This document shows positions 38,717 through 47,176 of a DNA stretch of 64,000 nt, one piece after another. Source of the stretch: Methylophaga thalassica MP. Its GTDB lineage: Bacteria > Pseudomonadota > Gammaproteobacteria > Nitrosococcales > Methylophagaceae. Numbering within the stretch: the stretch's first letter is position 1; each line of letters begins with the position of its first letter. The notes under the pieces were generated by a model. The model made no database searches and had not been told where the DNA came from. It worked only from the letters and a program-made list of their open reading frames with translations. The stretch spans positions 372,001-436,000 of the forward strand of contig NZ_AFIG01000001.1 of assembly GCF_000214595.1 (NCBI RefSeq). Reading direction: 5' to 3'. Both the position numbers and the translations under genes were made by a program.

Positions 38717-39160
38717 ATGAGTCTGTTTTCAAGAATACAAATCACCACATTAGCTTATGCTCTGGCAATTATTCTGGGGTTATTTGCTTTTGGTTTTGCT
38801 GGTGTCGCAGCCTACATCGCTCTTAACGACTACTTTGAGCCACAGTTGGCTGCTCTGTTAACAGCCATTGCTTACCTTTTGCTGGCCTTACTGATTTTAG
38901 CAGTAGCAAAAATATTGAATCGCCCAGCAGAAAAAGCCTCTTTGCGTTATAGAGAGGGGCAAACGAGTGGTTCTCAACAAGCCGATGAGTTACAAATGAT
39001 CCTGGAAAAACTCTCCGATTCAGTGCTTGCGGATTTAATTAAAAAACATCCGGGAAAGTCTCTGGCAACGACATTGGCTGCCGGTGTGATATTTGGCTAC
39101 AGTCAAGAAGCGAGAACGATCGTCAAGTCTGCTTTTAAGCAGTATTTTGATGAAACGTAA
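38717..39160 (+). CDS. Small membrane protein, YqjE/phage-holin-like
   Basis: A 147-residue protein with two hydrophobic helices (about 12-35 and 42-65), followed by a charged cytoplasmic part containing LADLIKKHPGKSLATTLAAG. The layout and its position after a DUF883 gene match the YqjE-like/phage holin superfamily III group. I see no lysis genes nearby, so a phage role is unlikely. AGAAGGTAAC before the ATG is the ribosome site. A strong hairpin ends the transcript. Confidence 0.7.
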   Translation: MSLFSRIQITTLAYALAIILGLFAFGFAGVAAYIALNDYFEPQLAALLTAIAYLLLALLILAVAKILNRPAEKASLRYREGQTSGSQQADELQMILEKLSDSVLADLIKKHPGKSLATTLAAGVIFGYSQEARTIVKSAFKQYFDET

Positions 39161-39181
39161 TTTTTAAGCTAAATAGTTAAC

Positions 39182-39211
39182 AAAAAAGCCTCGGTAATTT
39201 GAGGCTTTTTT
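39182..39211. terminator. Bidirectional terminator
   Basis: An 11-bp stem AAAAAAGCCTC with GAGGCTTTTTT around an 8-nt loop gives T-runs on both strands, ending both the plus-strand membrane-protein gene and the minus-strand entericidin gene, whose stop codon is 1 bp away. Confidence 0.85.
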
Positions 39212-39212
39212 A

Positions 39213-39353
39213 TTAATATCCTTTGTTATCACTGGCACTCTTTTCCAGGGCATCACCTGCTGCACCAACATCCTTGCCAATACCTTCCATTGTGTTACAA
39301 CCACTCAGAAGTAAGACAATACAAATAGATAATAAGACGGCGAAAGGTTTCAT
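39213..39353 (-). CDS. Entericidin-like small lipoprotein 2
   Basis: A 46-residue lipoprotein: signal peptide, lipobox LSGC (Cys19), NTMEGIGKDVGAAGDALEKS and a short tail. It is the same length as the gene at 36687-36827 and matches it at most positions after the lipobox, so the two are paralogues. GGAGCATTT lies before the ATG on the minus strand. It is separate from the Crp/Fnr transcript, so it may have its own control. Confidence 0.88.
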   Translation of the reverse strand: MKPFAVLLSICIVLLLSGCNTMEGIGKDVGAAGDALEKSASDNKGY

Positions 39354-39579
39354 AAATGCTCCTACATTTTTATCAGGGCATAAAATTACCACAACTATAA
39401 AAAAATAGAGAACCCTTTTCTTGACGACGCTATCACGCTTATCACAGTAGTTTATCGATAGGAACTAATACTGTTAACAACAGTCATGTATAATGAATAA
39501 TAATTAGCCAGCTAACTATGTGTGGCTGTGTTAGAAAAAATTAACTAACCATACTCGTATCAGAATTAGGATTATTCAA

Positions 39580-40038
39580 ATGAAACTCACAATTAATGGC
39601 GAAAGCCGTCAGGTTGATGTCCCCACAGATACCCCCATTCTGTGGACACTTAGAGATGTCCTAGGTATGACGGGGACAAAGTTTGGCTGTGGTAAGGCGC
39701 TATGTGGTGCCTGTACTGTGATGCTGGATGGTCAGCCAATTCGTTCTTGTGTTACGCCGATCAGTGCTGCTGAAAACAAGAAAATCACAACCATAGAAGC
39801 GGTCTCTGAGGACAAAGTCGGCCAGGCTGTTCAAGAAGCTTGGCAGTCAATCAATGTACCGCAGTGCGGTTATTGTCAGTCAGGACAGATCGTTGCTGCT
39901 ACAGCACTGCTTCGCGATAATCCTAACCCAACAGATGAAGATATTGATAATGCGATGAGTGGAAATATTTGTCGTTGTGGTACCTACACACGTATTCGGG
40001 CAGCCATCAAACAAGCAGCGCAGCAGGGGGGTAAATAA
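39580..40038 (+). CDS. Molybdenum hydroxylase small (2x[2Fe-2S]) subunit, IorA-like
   Basis: A 152-residue iron-sulfur subunit of the xanthine oxidase family. The plant-type cluster is bound by Cys37, Cys42, Cys45 ([10 protein letters not shown]) and Cys57; the second by Cys96, Cys99 (CGYC), Cys131 and Cys133 (CRCGTYTR). CRCGTY rather than CRCTGY is typical of the isoquinoline 1-oxidoreductase group. It passes electrons out from the Mo site of the large subunit encoded 1 bp overlap downstream. It has no signal peptide; export with the Tat-targeted partner is likely. Confidence 0.93.
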   Translation: MKLTINGESRQVDVPTDTPILWTLRDVLGMTGTKFGCGKALCGACTVMLDGQPIRSCVTPISAAENKKITTIEAVSEDKVGQAVQEAWQSINVPQCGYCQSGQIVAATALLRDNPNPTDEDIDNAMSGNICRCGTYTRIRAAIKQAAQQGGK

Positions 40039-42338
40039 TGACTGATAATAATGCTCCACAAATAGCCAACATTAGCCGTCGTAGTATTCTTAAAGGTTTC
40101 GCATTAAGTGGTCTTGTTCTGGCGGTGGGTATGCCGGCTCAGTTGTTAGCCGCTGATGAAAAGCAAAAGTATGGCCGTGATGGCATGCCAAATGGTTGGG
40201 TTGATGATCCTTTGGTCTTTGTTTCCATCGCTGAAGATGGCACCGTGACGATTGTGGCTCACCGTTCTGAAATGGGCCAAGGTGTCAGAACAAGCTTGCC
40301 GATGGTCGTTGCTGATGAAATGGAAGCTGATTGGCAGCGAGTCAAAGTGATTCAAGCCGATGGTAATGAAAAGCGCTACGGCAACCAAAACACAGATGGT
40401 TCACGTAGTATGCGCCATTTCTTTATGCCAATGCGTAATGTCGGTGCTGCAGCCAGAATGATGCTGGAAGCTGCCGCTGCAGCAGTGTGGGCCGTTCCTG
40501 TTTCAGAAGTCAAAGCGAAAAACCATCAGGTTGCTCATGCTAAAACAGGTAAGACGCTTGGTTTTGGCGAGTTGGCGCAAAAAGCAGCTGAAATGGCTGT
40601 GCCTGAAAATCAAAACCTGATTTATAAGTCTGCAGACGAATTTAATTACATCGGCAAGAAAGATAATAAGCTGGTCGATGGTTTCGATATTGCCACCGGA
40701 CAAACCACATATGGCATGGATGTTCGCCTCGATGACATGGTCTATGCAGTCATTGCTCATCCACCTGCTTATGGCGATACACTGAAATCATATGACGATA
40801 CTGAAACATTGAAAGTACCGGGTGTGATCAAAGTTTTAACCTTACCCAGCAGCCCGCCTCCTGCAGTATTTAATCCGCTCGGTGGGGTTGTGGTAGTTGC
40901 CTCAAATACCTGGGCAGCCATTCAGGGCAGAAAAAAATTATCTGTTGAGTGGAATGCAGGTCCTAACCGTGAATATGATTCAGCCAAGTTCCGCGAAACA
41001 TTACAGGCTTCTTCCAAACAGAAAGGTGGCAAAGTCATTCGTAGTAAAGGTGAAACCTATAATGAACTAGCGAATGCGAGTTCTACCATCTCTGCGGATT
41101 ATTATATTCCTCACCTGGCTCAGGCCCCGATGGAGCCGCCAGCTGCAACGGCACGAATTGTGGATAATGTGTGTGAGATTTGGACTGCTACACAAAACCC
41201 ACAAGCGGGTGTCGATACGGTCGCAAAATGGTTAGAAGTAAAACCTGAGCAAGTTAAGGTGAATGTGACTCTGCTTGGTGGTGGTTTTGGCCGCAAATCA
41301 AAACCTGATTACCTTGTCGAAGCCGCTTTAATTTCTAAAGCCTTAGGAGGGCAAGCTGTTAAAACGGTATGGACGCGTGAAGATGATATTCAACACTCTT
41401 ATTTCCACACCGTTTCTGCCGAACATTTAGAAGCTGGTTTTGATGAAAGTGGTAATGCAACGGCCTGGTTACATCGCACAGTTGCACCAACTATCGCTTC
41501 TACTTTTGCGAAAGATGCTAAAAATGAAATGCCGATGGAATTAAGCATGGGTGTTGTGAATATTCCATTTGATGTGAAGAATATTCAAATTGAAAATCCT
41601 GAAGCAGCTGCACATACTCGTATTGGTTGGTACCGTTCCGTCTCTAATATTCCGCATGCTTTTGCGATTCAGTCATTTATCGCTGAGATGGCGCATCAGC
41701 AGAAAAAAGATCATAAAGACTTTTTACTGTCATTGATCGGTCCTGATCGTGAAATTGATCCGGCGTCATTAAAAGATGATTGGAATTATGGTGAGTCGCC
41801 AGAGGCATACCCTCTCAATACAGCACGTATGAAAGGCGTCATTAATATGGTCACCGAAAAAGCGGATTGGGGTAAAACCTTGCCGAAAGGTTCGGGACAG
41901 GGTTTAGCCGTTCACTATAGTTTCGTGACATATGTCGCGACGGTAGTGGAAGTTGTTGTTAATGACGATGGTGAAGTCAGCATACCGAGAATCGATGTGG
42001 CTGTAGATTGTGGCCCACAGGTGAATCCTGAACGTATCCGCTCTCAGGTTGAAGGGGCATGCGTTATGGGCGCAAGTTTAGCCATGACAAGTGAAATCAC
42101 CTTCAAAGATGGTGTTACCGTTCAGGACAATTTTGATGGTTATCAGGTCACTCGTATGGATGCAGCACCAAAAGAAATCCATGTTCATCTGGTACCGGCA
42201 AAAGATTTTAATCAGCCATTAGGTGGGGTTGGTGAACCGGGTATGCCTCCGGTCGCACCGGCAATATGTAATGCGATTTTTAATGCTACCGGTAAACGTA
42301 TCCGTGAATTACCGATACGTTATCAGCTCGAGTCCTAG
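40038..42338 (+). CDS. Molybdenum hydroxylase large subunit, IorB-like
   Basis: A 766-residue molybdopterin-cytosine-dinucleotide subunit of the isoquinoline 1-oxidoreductase/aldehyde dehydrogenase group. A Tat signal (SRRSILKGFALSG, cleavage near LLAADE) sends it to the periplasm. Mo-site segments include LLGGGFGRKSKPDYLVEA, AHTRIGWYRSVSNIPHAF, and the C-terminal QPLGGVGEPGMPPVAPAI with the catalytic Glu. The substrate cannot be told from sequence: aldehydes and N-heterocycles are options. xdhC and mocA directly downstream supply the cofactor, making a self-contained operon. Confidence 0.92.
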   Translation: MTDNNAPQIANISRRSILKGFALSGLVLAVGMPAQLLAADEKQKYGRDGMPNGWVDDPLVFVSIAEDGTVTIVAHRSEMGQGVRTSLPMVVADEMEADWQRVKVIQADGNEKRYGNQNTDGSRSMRHFFMPMRNVGAAARMMLEAAAAAVWAVPVSEVKAKNHQVAHAKTGKTLGFGELAQKAAEMAVPENQNLIYKSADEFNYIGKKDNKLVDGFDIATGQTTYGMDVRLDDMVYAVIAHPPAYGDTLKSYDDTETLKVPGVIKVLTLPSSPPPAVFNPLGGVVVVASNTWAAIQGRKKLSVEWNAGPNREYDSAKFRETLQASSKQKGGKVIRSKGETYNELANASSTISADYYIPHLAQAPMEPPAATARIVDNVCEIWTATQNPQAGVDTVAKWLEVKPEQVKVNVTLLGGGFGRKSKPDYLVEAALISKALGGQAVKTVWTREDDIQHSYFHTVSAEHLEAGFDESGNATAWLHRTVAPTIASTFAKDAKNEMPMELSMGVVNIPFDVKNIQIENPEAAAHTRIGWYRSVSNIPHAFAIQSFIAEMAHQQKKDHKDFLLSLIGPDREIDPASLKDDWNYGESPEAYPLNTARMKGVINMVTEKADWGKTLPKGSGQGLAVHYSFVTYVATVVEVVVNDDGEVSIPRIDVAVDCGPQVNPERIRSQVEGACVMGASLAMTSEITFKDGVTVQDNFDGYQVTRMDAAPKEIHVHLVPAKDFNQPLGGVGEPGMPPVAPAICNAIFNATGKRIRELPIRYQLES

Positions 42339-42342
42339 TCGT

Positions 42343-43332
42343 ATGACCGGGCATGATCTGAATGTGCTCAGACAGCTACTGAGCTGGCAGCAAGAAGGGC
42401 ATAAGGTCTGGCTAATTACGGTGGTTGGAACCTATGGCTCCAGCCCCCGCCAACCGGGGTCGATGTGTGCCCTACGCAGTGATGGTTTGTTGGTTGGATC
42501 AGTGTCTGGTGGTTGCATAGAGGATGATCTGGTGTCTTTAGTTAAACAGCATCAGCTCTCTAGTTCATCTGCCGAGCTCAAGATCTATGGCGCTAATCAG
42601 GAAGAGCAGCTACGGTATAAACTTCCTTGCGGTGGTCAGCTCAGATTATTGATAGAGCCTGTGCTTGATAAGGCTTGGCTTAAAACGGTGGTGACGGCGA
42701 TTGAGTCTCAGAAGTTAATAAAGAGACAGGTCACGTTGGACTCGTTACAGGTAACTTGCACTGATGCCATCAGTCATGAACCTGTTGTCAGTGAGCAGGA
42801 AGGTTCACTGTCGTTTGTTTACGGACCAAGGTTGCGTCTATTAATCATTGGTGCAGCAGAAACGTCATTCTATCTGGCAAATATGGCTACGGCACTGGAT
42901 TACCAGGTGTTTGTCTGCGATCCAAGACCAGAAATGCAGGAAACCTGGCAACATGAACAGAGCACTTTACTCACCATGATGCCTGATGATGCGGTAGTGT
43001 CCCTTCAGCCTGATCTGAATACCGCGGTGGTGGCATTAACACATGATCCTAAGTTAGACGATATGGCATTGTTGGAAGCCCTAAAATCAGCAGCGTTTTA
43101 TGTTGGTGCTTTAGGAGCCAAAACCAATAATGATAAACGCAGGGAAAGACTGAAATTATTTGATCTCACCCAACAAGAAATAGACCGCTTACATGGTCCG
43201 GTTGGTCTACAGATAGGCAGTAAAACCCCTGCCGAGATCGCGGTAGCGATTTCTGCTGAGTTGATTGCCGTTCGTCGCGACAGAATACATACACCACAAC
43301 TTACGTCATCCGTTGATAAGGTGACAGTTTAA
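42343..43332 (+). CDS. XdhC/CoxI family molybdenum cofactor insertion protein
   Basis: A 329-residue protein with the N-terminal XdhC/CoxI domain (VGTYGSSPRQPGSMCALR, GSVSGGCIEDDLVSLV, LPCGGQLRLLIEP) and a C-terminal Rossmann domain (LRLLIIGAAETSFYLANMA, VVALTHDPKLDD, YVGALGAKTN). XdhC binds and protects the molybdenum cofactor, helps its sulfuration and hands it to the enzyme. The start ATG 42343 is 4 bp after the large-subunit stop; an in-frame reading from 42223 lies inside the large-subunit gene and is not used. Confidence 0.92.
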   Translation: MTGHDLNVLRQLLSWQQEGHKVWLITVVGTYGSSPRQPGSMCALRSDGLLVGSVSGGCIEDDLVSLVKQHQLSSSSAELKIYGANQEEQLRYKLPCGGQLRLLIEPVLDKAWLKTVVTAIESQKLIKRQVTLDSLQVTCTDAISHEPVVSEQEGSLSFVYGPRLRLLIIGAAETSFYLANMATALDYQVFVCDPRPEMQETWQHEQSTLLTMMPDDAVVSLQPDLNTAVVALTHDPKLDDMALLEALKSAAFYVGALGAKTNNDKRRERLKLFDLTQQEIDRLHGPVGLQIGSKTPAEIAVAISAELIAVRRDRIHTPQLTSSVDKVTV

Positions 43333-43334
43333 CG

Positions 43335-43931
43335 GTGGAAACGGCAGAGATTGCTGCGGTTATTCTTGCTGCCGGTAAATCCTCGCGCTTTGGTGCGGAT
43401 AAGCTGCTGACGGAAGTTGGATATAAAGGTGTGAGACAGCCGCTGATATTGCATGCTTTAGCGCCATGGTTAGAGGTGTTTGAGCAAATTCACCTCGTCA
43501 CGCCAATAAATAACCAAGAGCTATTAGGAGTATGTCGATCCGTGGCAGGCCGGGTTAACTTTATCAAAGCGGATAAGTCCGATTTAGGAATGGGGCATTC
43601 ACTCGCCGCCGGGATTCAAGCCACTCAGCAAGCAAAGGGATGGTTAATTGGTTTGGCAGATATGCCGATGATAACATCCGACATACTGGAATTATTAGTT
43701 AGTGAGTTAAAACAGGGAGCGGCTATATCAGCTCCCTTTTATCATGGCAAACGAGGGCACCCAGTCGCATTCTCCAACCAATATCGAGATGATTTGATAC
43801 AACTTACTGGCGATGTAGGTGCTAAAACAATAGTGCAAGCTCATGAAACACTGGTACAGGCAGTGAATATTGATACGCCGTCGATATTCATTGATATTGA
43901 TACTCAAGCCGATATTTCACTACTGCAGTAA
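43335..43931 (+). CDS. Molybdenum cofactor cytidylyltransferase, MocA-like
   Basis: A 198-residue nucleotidyltransferase of the MobA-like superfamily. AAVILAAGKSSRFGADKLL is the nucleotide-binding loop, WLIGLADMPMI holds the metal-binding Asp, and GKRGHPVAFS is the MocA-type segment. It attaches CMP to molybdopterin for hydroxylases of the xanthine-oxidase family, matching the iorAB-like genes upstream. The start is GTG 43335, 2 bp after the xdhC stop. Confidence 0.9.
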   Translation: METAEIAAVILAAGKSSRFGADKLLTEVGYKGVRQPLILHALAPWLEVFEQIHLVTPINNQELLGVCRSVAGRVNFIKADKSDLGMGHSLAAGIQATQQAKGWLIGLADMPMITSDILELLVSELKQGAAISAPFYHGKRGHPVAFSNQYRDDLIQLTGDVGAKTIVQAHETLVQAVNIDTPSIFIDIDTQADISLLQ

Positions 43932-43953
43932 GCTGCATGATAGTCTCAGAGAC

Positions 43954-44313
43954 TTAATGATTGATAGATAATAACTTTTGAAAGAAGTCGTTCAAGTAAA
44001 AGAGATTAAATCGCTCAATTTTCACAGGCTTTAACTTACAGTTATTTTTTTCCATGAATTCCTGAAGTTGTAACTGCTTGTTGGGACTGTAGGAAACGGG
44101 TTTGCCAGTTAAGGCATAGAGAATACCTGATTCGGTGAGGGCTGATCCTTGCCGTGTTTTCACATCATAATGATAGTCGATAATTTTTTGAGTGATCACA
44201 TAGAAATTATAGTGGCTGGAGAAACCAAAAATATGCCTGTCTTTGGTTTCCTCGACTTCAACTATGCCCCAGTCTGAGATGACTCCACACTCTGATAATG
44301 ATCTGGCTTCCAA
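43954..44313 (-). CDS. Protein of unknown function
   Basis: A 119-residue soluble protein without signal peptide or membrane helix; no family was recognised. It starts MEARSLSECGVISDWGIVEV and contains a mixed alpha/beta sequence with many Tyr and Phe residues (HYNFYVITQKIIDYHYD) and LTESGILYALTGKPVSYSP. It stands alone on the minus strand, convergent with mocA (22 bp gap), and upstream of it an AT-rich 172-bp stretch leads to the peroxidase gene. The open frame and ordinary codon use suggest a real gene, but its role is unknown. Confidence 0.6.
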   Translation of the reverse strand: MEARSLSECGVISDWGIVEVEETKDRHIFGFSSHYNFYVITQKIIDYHYDVKTRQGSALTESGILYALTGKPVSYSPNKQLQLQEFMEKNNCKLKPVKIERFNLFYLNDFFQKLLSINH

Positions 44314-44485
44314 AACACGTCCCTTGTGTAAAATTGTGAAATACCTAACATAAATTTAACAGCTTCATTAATTGATAACAACGTCTTAAATTTCCAAATT
44401 TATCAAAAGACTAGTCATATTATGGTCATCACATTTTTTTGATAACGAATATAGAAAATAGGTTGGAATGAACAGGAGAGAGATT

Positions 44486-45028
44486 ATGAAAAAATATGTG
44501 TGGCTGGGATTATTAATGGCATTTTCATCTATGGTTCATGCTAAAGATTGTCCGGCTTATTTTGATTACGATTTACCGAAACTGCACTCAAATGACACCG
44601 TAAATCTATGTGAGACCGCCAAAGACAAGGTCTTATTGGTGGTAAACACCGCCAGTCATTGTGGGTTTACTCGCCAATTTGGTGGTTTGGAAAAGTTACA
44701 TGAGCAATATGAGGATAAAGGACTGGTTGTTATTGGTTTTGCCAGTAACGATTTTGATCAAGAAGCTAAGACAGAACAAGAGGCAGCCAGAATCTGTAAA
44801 GAAAACTTTGGTGTAAGTTTCACCATGGTGGCACCTAGCTATGTCACTGGTCCGCGTGCCAACCCGATTTTCATGGAGATAAACAAACAAAGTCAGGCGC
44901 CGGACTGGAATTTTAACAAATACATTATCGATGCCGATGGCCATGTATTAGAACACTTTCCAAGTGCTGTAGAGCCGGATGATGCCAGTCTAGTAGAAGC
45001 TATCGAGTCACTTGTTAAAAAAGATTAA
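44486..45028 (+). CDS. Periplasmic glutathione peroxidase-like protein
   Basis: A 180-residue thioredoxin-fold protein with a signal peptide (about 1-19). The family's peroxidatic site is VNTASHCGFTRQFGGL with Cys59 in place of selenocysteine, and the Trp-Asn pair is in PDWNFNKYIID (Trp141). The usual catalytic Gln of the FPCNQF motif is changed: here it is FASNDF with Asp89. So it may reduce peroxides poorly or use another mechanism. The start ATG 44486 has AGGAGAGAG just upstream; the ATG at 44468 is less likely. Confidence 0.87.
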   Translation: MKKYVWLGLLMAFSSMVHAKDCPAYFDYDLPKLHSNDTVNLCETAKDKVLLVVNTASHCGFTRQFGGLEKLHEQYEDKGLVVIGFASNDFDQEAKTEQEAARICKENFGVSFTMVAPSYVTGPRANPIFMEINKQSQAPDWNFNKYIIDADGHVLEHFPSAVEPDDASLVEAIESLVKKD

Positions 45029-45163
45029 ACAGTCCATACATTTGCTGGGTAGCCTGTATTTATTAAATAAATCAGTAACGACATCATTACATTAGTGATA
45101 ATCATACTTTGTTGTTATGATTAGCAAATATTGTTATGACGTTAGGGATGGCTGGAGTTAAGG

Positions 45164-45706
45164 ATGTCTATTGGTTTTCGGCTGGTTATTACCAGTTTAT
45201 TAGGTTTAGCACTGTCTGCTTGTAGCACGATTCATGATGCTATTGGTCCTGATACTCCCCGCTCAGATTTACGTGAGTCATTACAAGCACCTCTAACCAT
45301 TTCAGATAGTGGTTCTCCGTTTTGTCATGAAGAGATGGTGGTTACTACAACACCTAAAGTTATTCATACCCCTGAACCATATCACGCAACGCTCTATTTT
45401 GAGCTCGATAAAACCACTTTTACACCCGACTCATTACGCGAATCCGTTAAGATCTATAAAGCGGTTTTAGAAAGAAGAAATCGTCATATTGAAGTCGTTG
45501 GCTATACTGATACACTCGCTTCTTCACAATATAACGATAAATTATCCAAACGCCGTGCTGAAAAAGTCGCACAGGATTTGATCAACGCTGGCGTGGACGA
45601 ATCTCGTATTTCTACAGTAGGTAAAGGCGAAACAGTTTTGAAAGTGCCTACACCTGATGAGACTGATGAAGTGAGTAACCGCCGGGTCGAAATTGATGTT
45701 CGTTAA
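45164..45706 (+). CDS. OmpA family lipoprotein
   Basis: A 180-residue lipoprotein: signal peptide, lipobox LSAC (Cys20), a spacer, then an OmpA-like peptidoglycan-binding domain (about 75-180) with LYFELDKTTF, IEVVGYTDTLASSQYNDKLS and KRRAEKVAQDLINAGV, ending RRVEIDVR. It would tie the outer membrane to peptidoglycan. It lies 20 bp before the TolC-like gene. This pair also occurs in LapE-type adhesin secretion loci, but no other secretion gene is in the window. Confidence 0.9.
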   Translation: MSIGFRLVITSLLGLALSACSTIHDAIGPDTPRSDLRESLQAPLTISDSGSPFCHEEMVVTTTPKVIHTPEPYHATLYFELDKTTFTPDSLRESVKIYKAVLERRNRHIEVVGYTDTLASSQYNDKLSKRRAEKVAQDLINAGVDESRISTVGKGETVLKVPTPDETDEVSNRRVEIDVR

Positions 45707-45726
45707 TTTCTGGAGTAATTAGAAAA

Positions 45727-47070
45727 ATGGTCTTATCACGATTTTCTACTATTTTTGCTGCTTGTCTTGCAGCGATAGCGAGCACAAATATTGCTGCGGA
45801 AACCATACAGGAAGCGGTGGATGCAACACTAAAACAAAACCCTGAAGTCTTGGCAGAAGCCAATCGTCGTTACAGTGCTGATAAGACGGTTGATCAAGCT
45901 AAAGCAGGTTATTATCCTCGGGTGGATTTAACGCTGGGCATCGGTTACGAGCGCACGAAAAACCCGGCAACGCGCCCCGATCATGAATCGCTGAATCGTG
46001 GTGAAGCTGAAATTAAAGCAACGCAGATGCTTTATGATGGATTTGCCACTAAAAGTGCTGTAGAGCAAAGTCAGGCTCAAGCGGATGCTGCTGGTTATGA
46101 TGTCACAGATAAGGCAGAAACGATCGGTCTTAACACCGTGCAGAGTTATCTCGATGTACTTAAACGCCAACAGTTATTGGAAGAAACACAAGAAAGTCTG
46201 GAGCAGCACGAAAAAATCTTCGACAAAATTAAACTCAGAACAGAAGCCGGAGTGGGTAATCGTTCTGATCTTGACCAGACTACTGGTCGAGTGGCCCTGG
46301 CTCAAGCAAATTTACGTTCCACAGAAGGCAATTTGCAGGACGCAAAAACACGCTATCAGCGTTTGGTGGGTCATGCGCCTGAATCCTTAACTGATCCCGG
46401 TAAGTCATGTTGTGATACTGCGCCCGCTGCTGTCGAGGATGCATTACAAATTGCTTACAGACAACATCCTTCATTATGGGCGGCAATGGCGCAACATGAG
46501 GCCTCACTAGCTCAGGAAGAAGGGGCTAAAGCGCCGTTTCATCCTCAAGTGAATGCGGAGCTGAGTACACGAGCAGACAATAATCTGGATGGCACACGTG
46601 GTCATGAGAAAGAAGCTCAGGCCATGATTCGAATGGATTACAACCTGCTCAATGGTGGTGCCGATAAAGCGCGTATCGAAGAGACGAAGTATCTAAGTGA
46701 ACAAGCAAAACAAAATGCGGAGATTATCAAACGCAATGTTGACCGTGATGTACGTCTGGCCTGGATTAATGTAGAAACACTGTCAAGACGATTACCTATC
46801 CTCGAACAACGTAAGATTGCTGCAGAAAAAACGCGGGATGCGTATTTCGAACAGTTTAATGTAGGCAGAAGAACATTATTAGATTTACTGGATACAGAAA
46901 ACGAATTATTGACGGCCAGAAACGATTACACCAATGCTTATTATGATCATATTTATGCCTGTTACTGGTTATCAGAGACGATGGGTAGGCTGATGGAAAG
47001 TTTGTCTGTGGAAGCACCAGAGGCGGCCATTGTTGTAGCTCAACCTGAAACGACTGAGTCACCACAATAA
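45727..47070 (+). CDS. TolC family outer-membrane channel
   Basis: A 447-residue outer-membrane efflux protein with signal peptide (about 1-24) and the duplicated helical structure of TolC: TIQEAVDATLKQNPEVLAEA at the start, QMLYDGFATKSAVEQ, then the second half beginning near AVEDALQIAYRQHPSLWAAM and FNVGRRTLLDLLDTENEL. The closest match by pattern is the AggA/LapE group used in type I secretion of large adhesins. Two adjacent Cys (KSCCDTA) sit at the junction of the halves, which is unusual. It is probably co-transcribed with the OmpA lipoprotein. Confidence 0.9.
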   Translation: MVLSRFSTIFAACLAAIASTNIAAETIQEAVDATLKQNPEVLAEANRRYSADKTVDQAKAGYYPRVDLTLGIGYERTKNPATRPDHESLNRGEAEIKATQMLYDGFATKSAVEQSQAQADAAGYDVTDKAETIGLNTVQSYLDVLKRQQLLEETQESLEQHEKIFDKIKLRTEAGVGNRSDLDQTTGRVALAQANLRSTEGNLQDAKTRYQRLVGHAPESLTDPGKSCCDTAPAAVEDALQIAYRQHPSLWAAMAQHEASLAQEEGAKAPFHPQVNAELSTRADNNLDGTRGHEKEAQAMIRMDYNLLNGGADKARIEETKYLSEQAKQNAEIIKRNVDRDVRLAWINVETLSRRLPILEQRKIAAEKTRDAYFEQFNVGRRTLLDLLDTENELLTARNDYTNAYYDHIYACYWLSETMGRLMESLSVEAPEAAIVVAQPETTESPQ

Positions 47071-47176
47071 GTTAGATACCAGCTGGCTTAGCCAAGCAAG
47101 ACATTAGCAGCTTGGCTTACCGCCATTAAATTGTCATATAAGTCGAATATGATGAGCGTTTTTCGCGAATATAGGC

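Noticed and set aside
38717-39160. Phage remnant suggested by the holin-like protein.
   Set aside because: No lysin, integrase, capsid or tail gene nearby; the DUF883 neighbour points to the YqjD-YqjE type pair.
39489-39494. TATAAT upstream of the molybdenum hydroxylase operon as a promoter.
   Set aside because: No -35 hexamer at a suitable distance; kept out because an isolated hexamer is weak evidence in AT-rich DNA.
47086-47130. Repeated GCTTGGC/AGCCAAGC words after the TolC-like gene as a terminator.
   Set aside because: The words pair only imperfectly and no T-run follows, so I could not define a terminator there.
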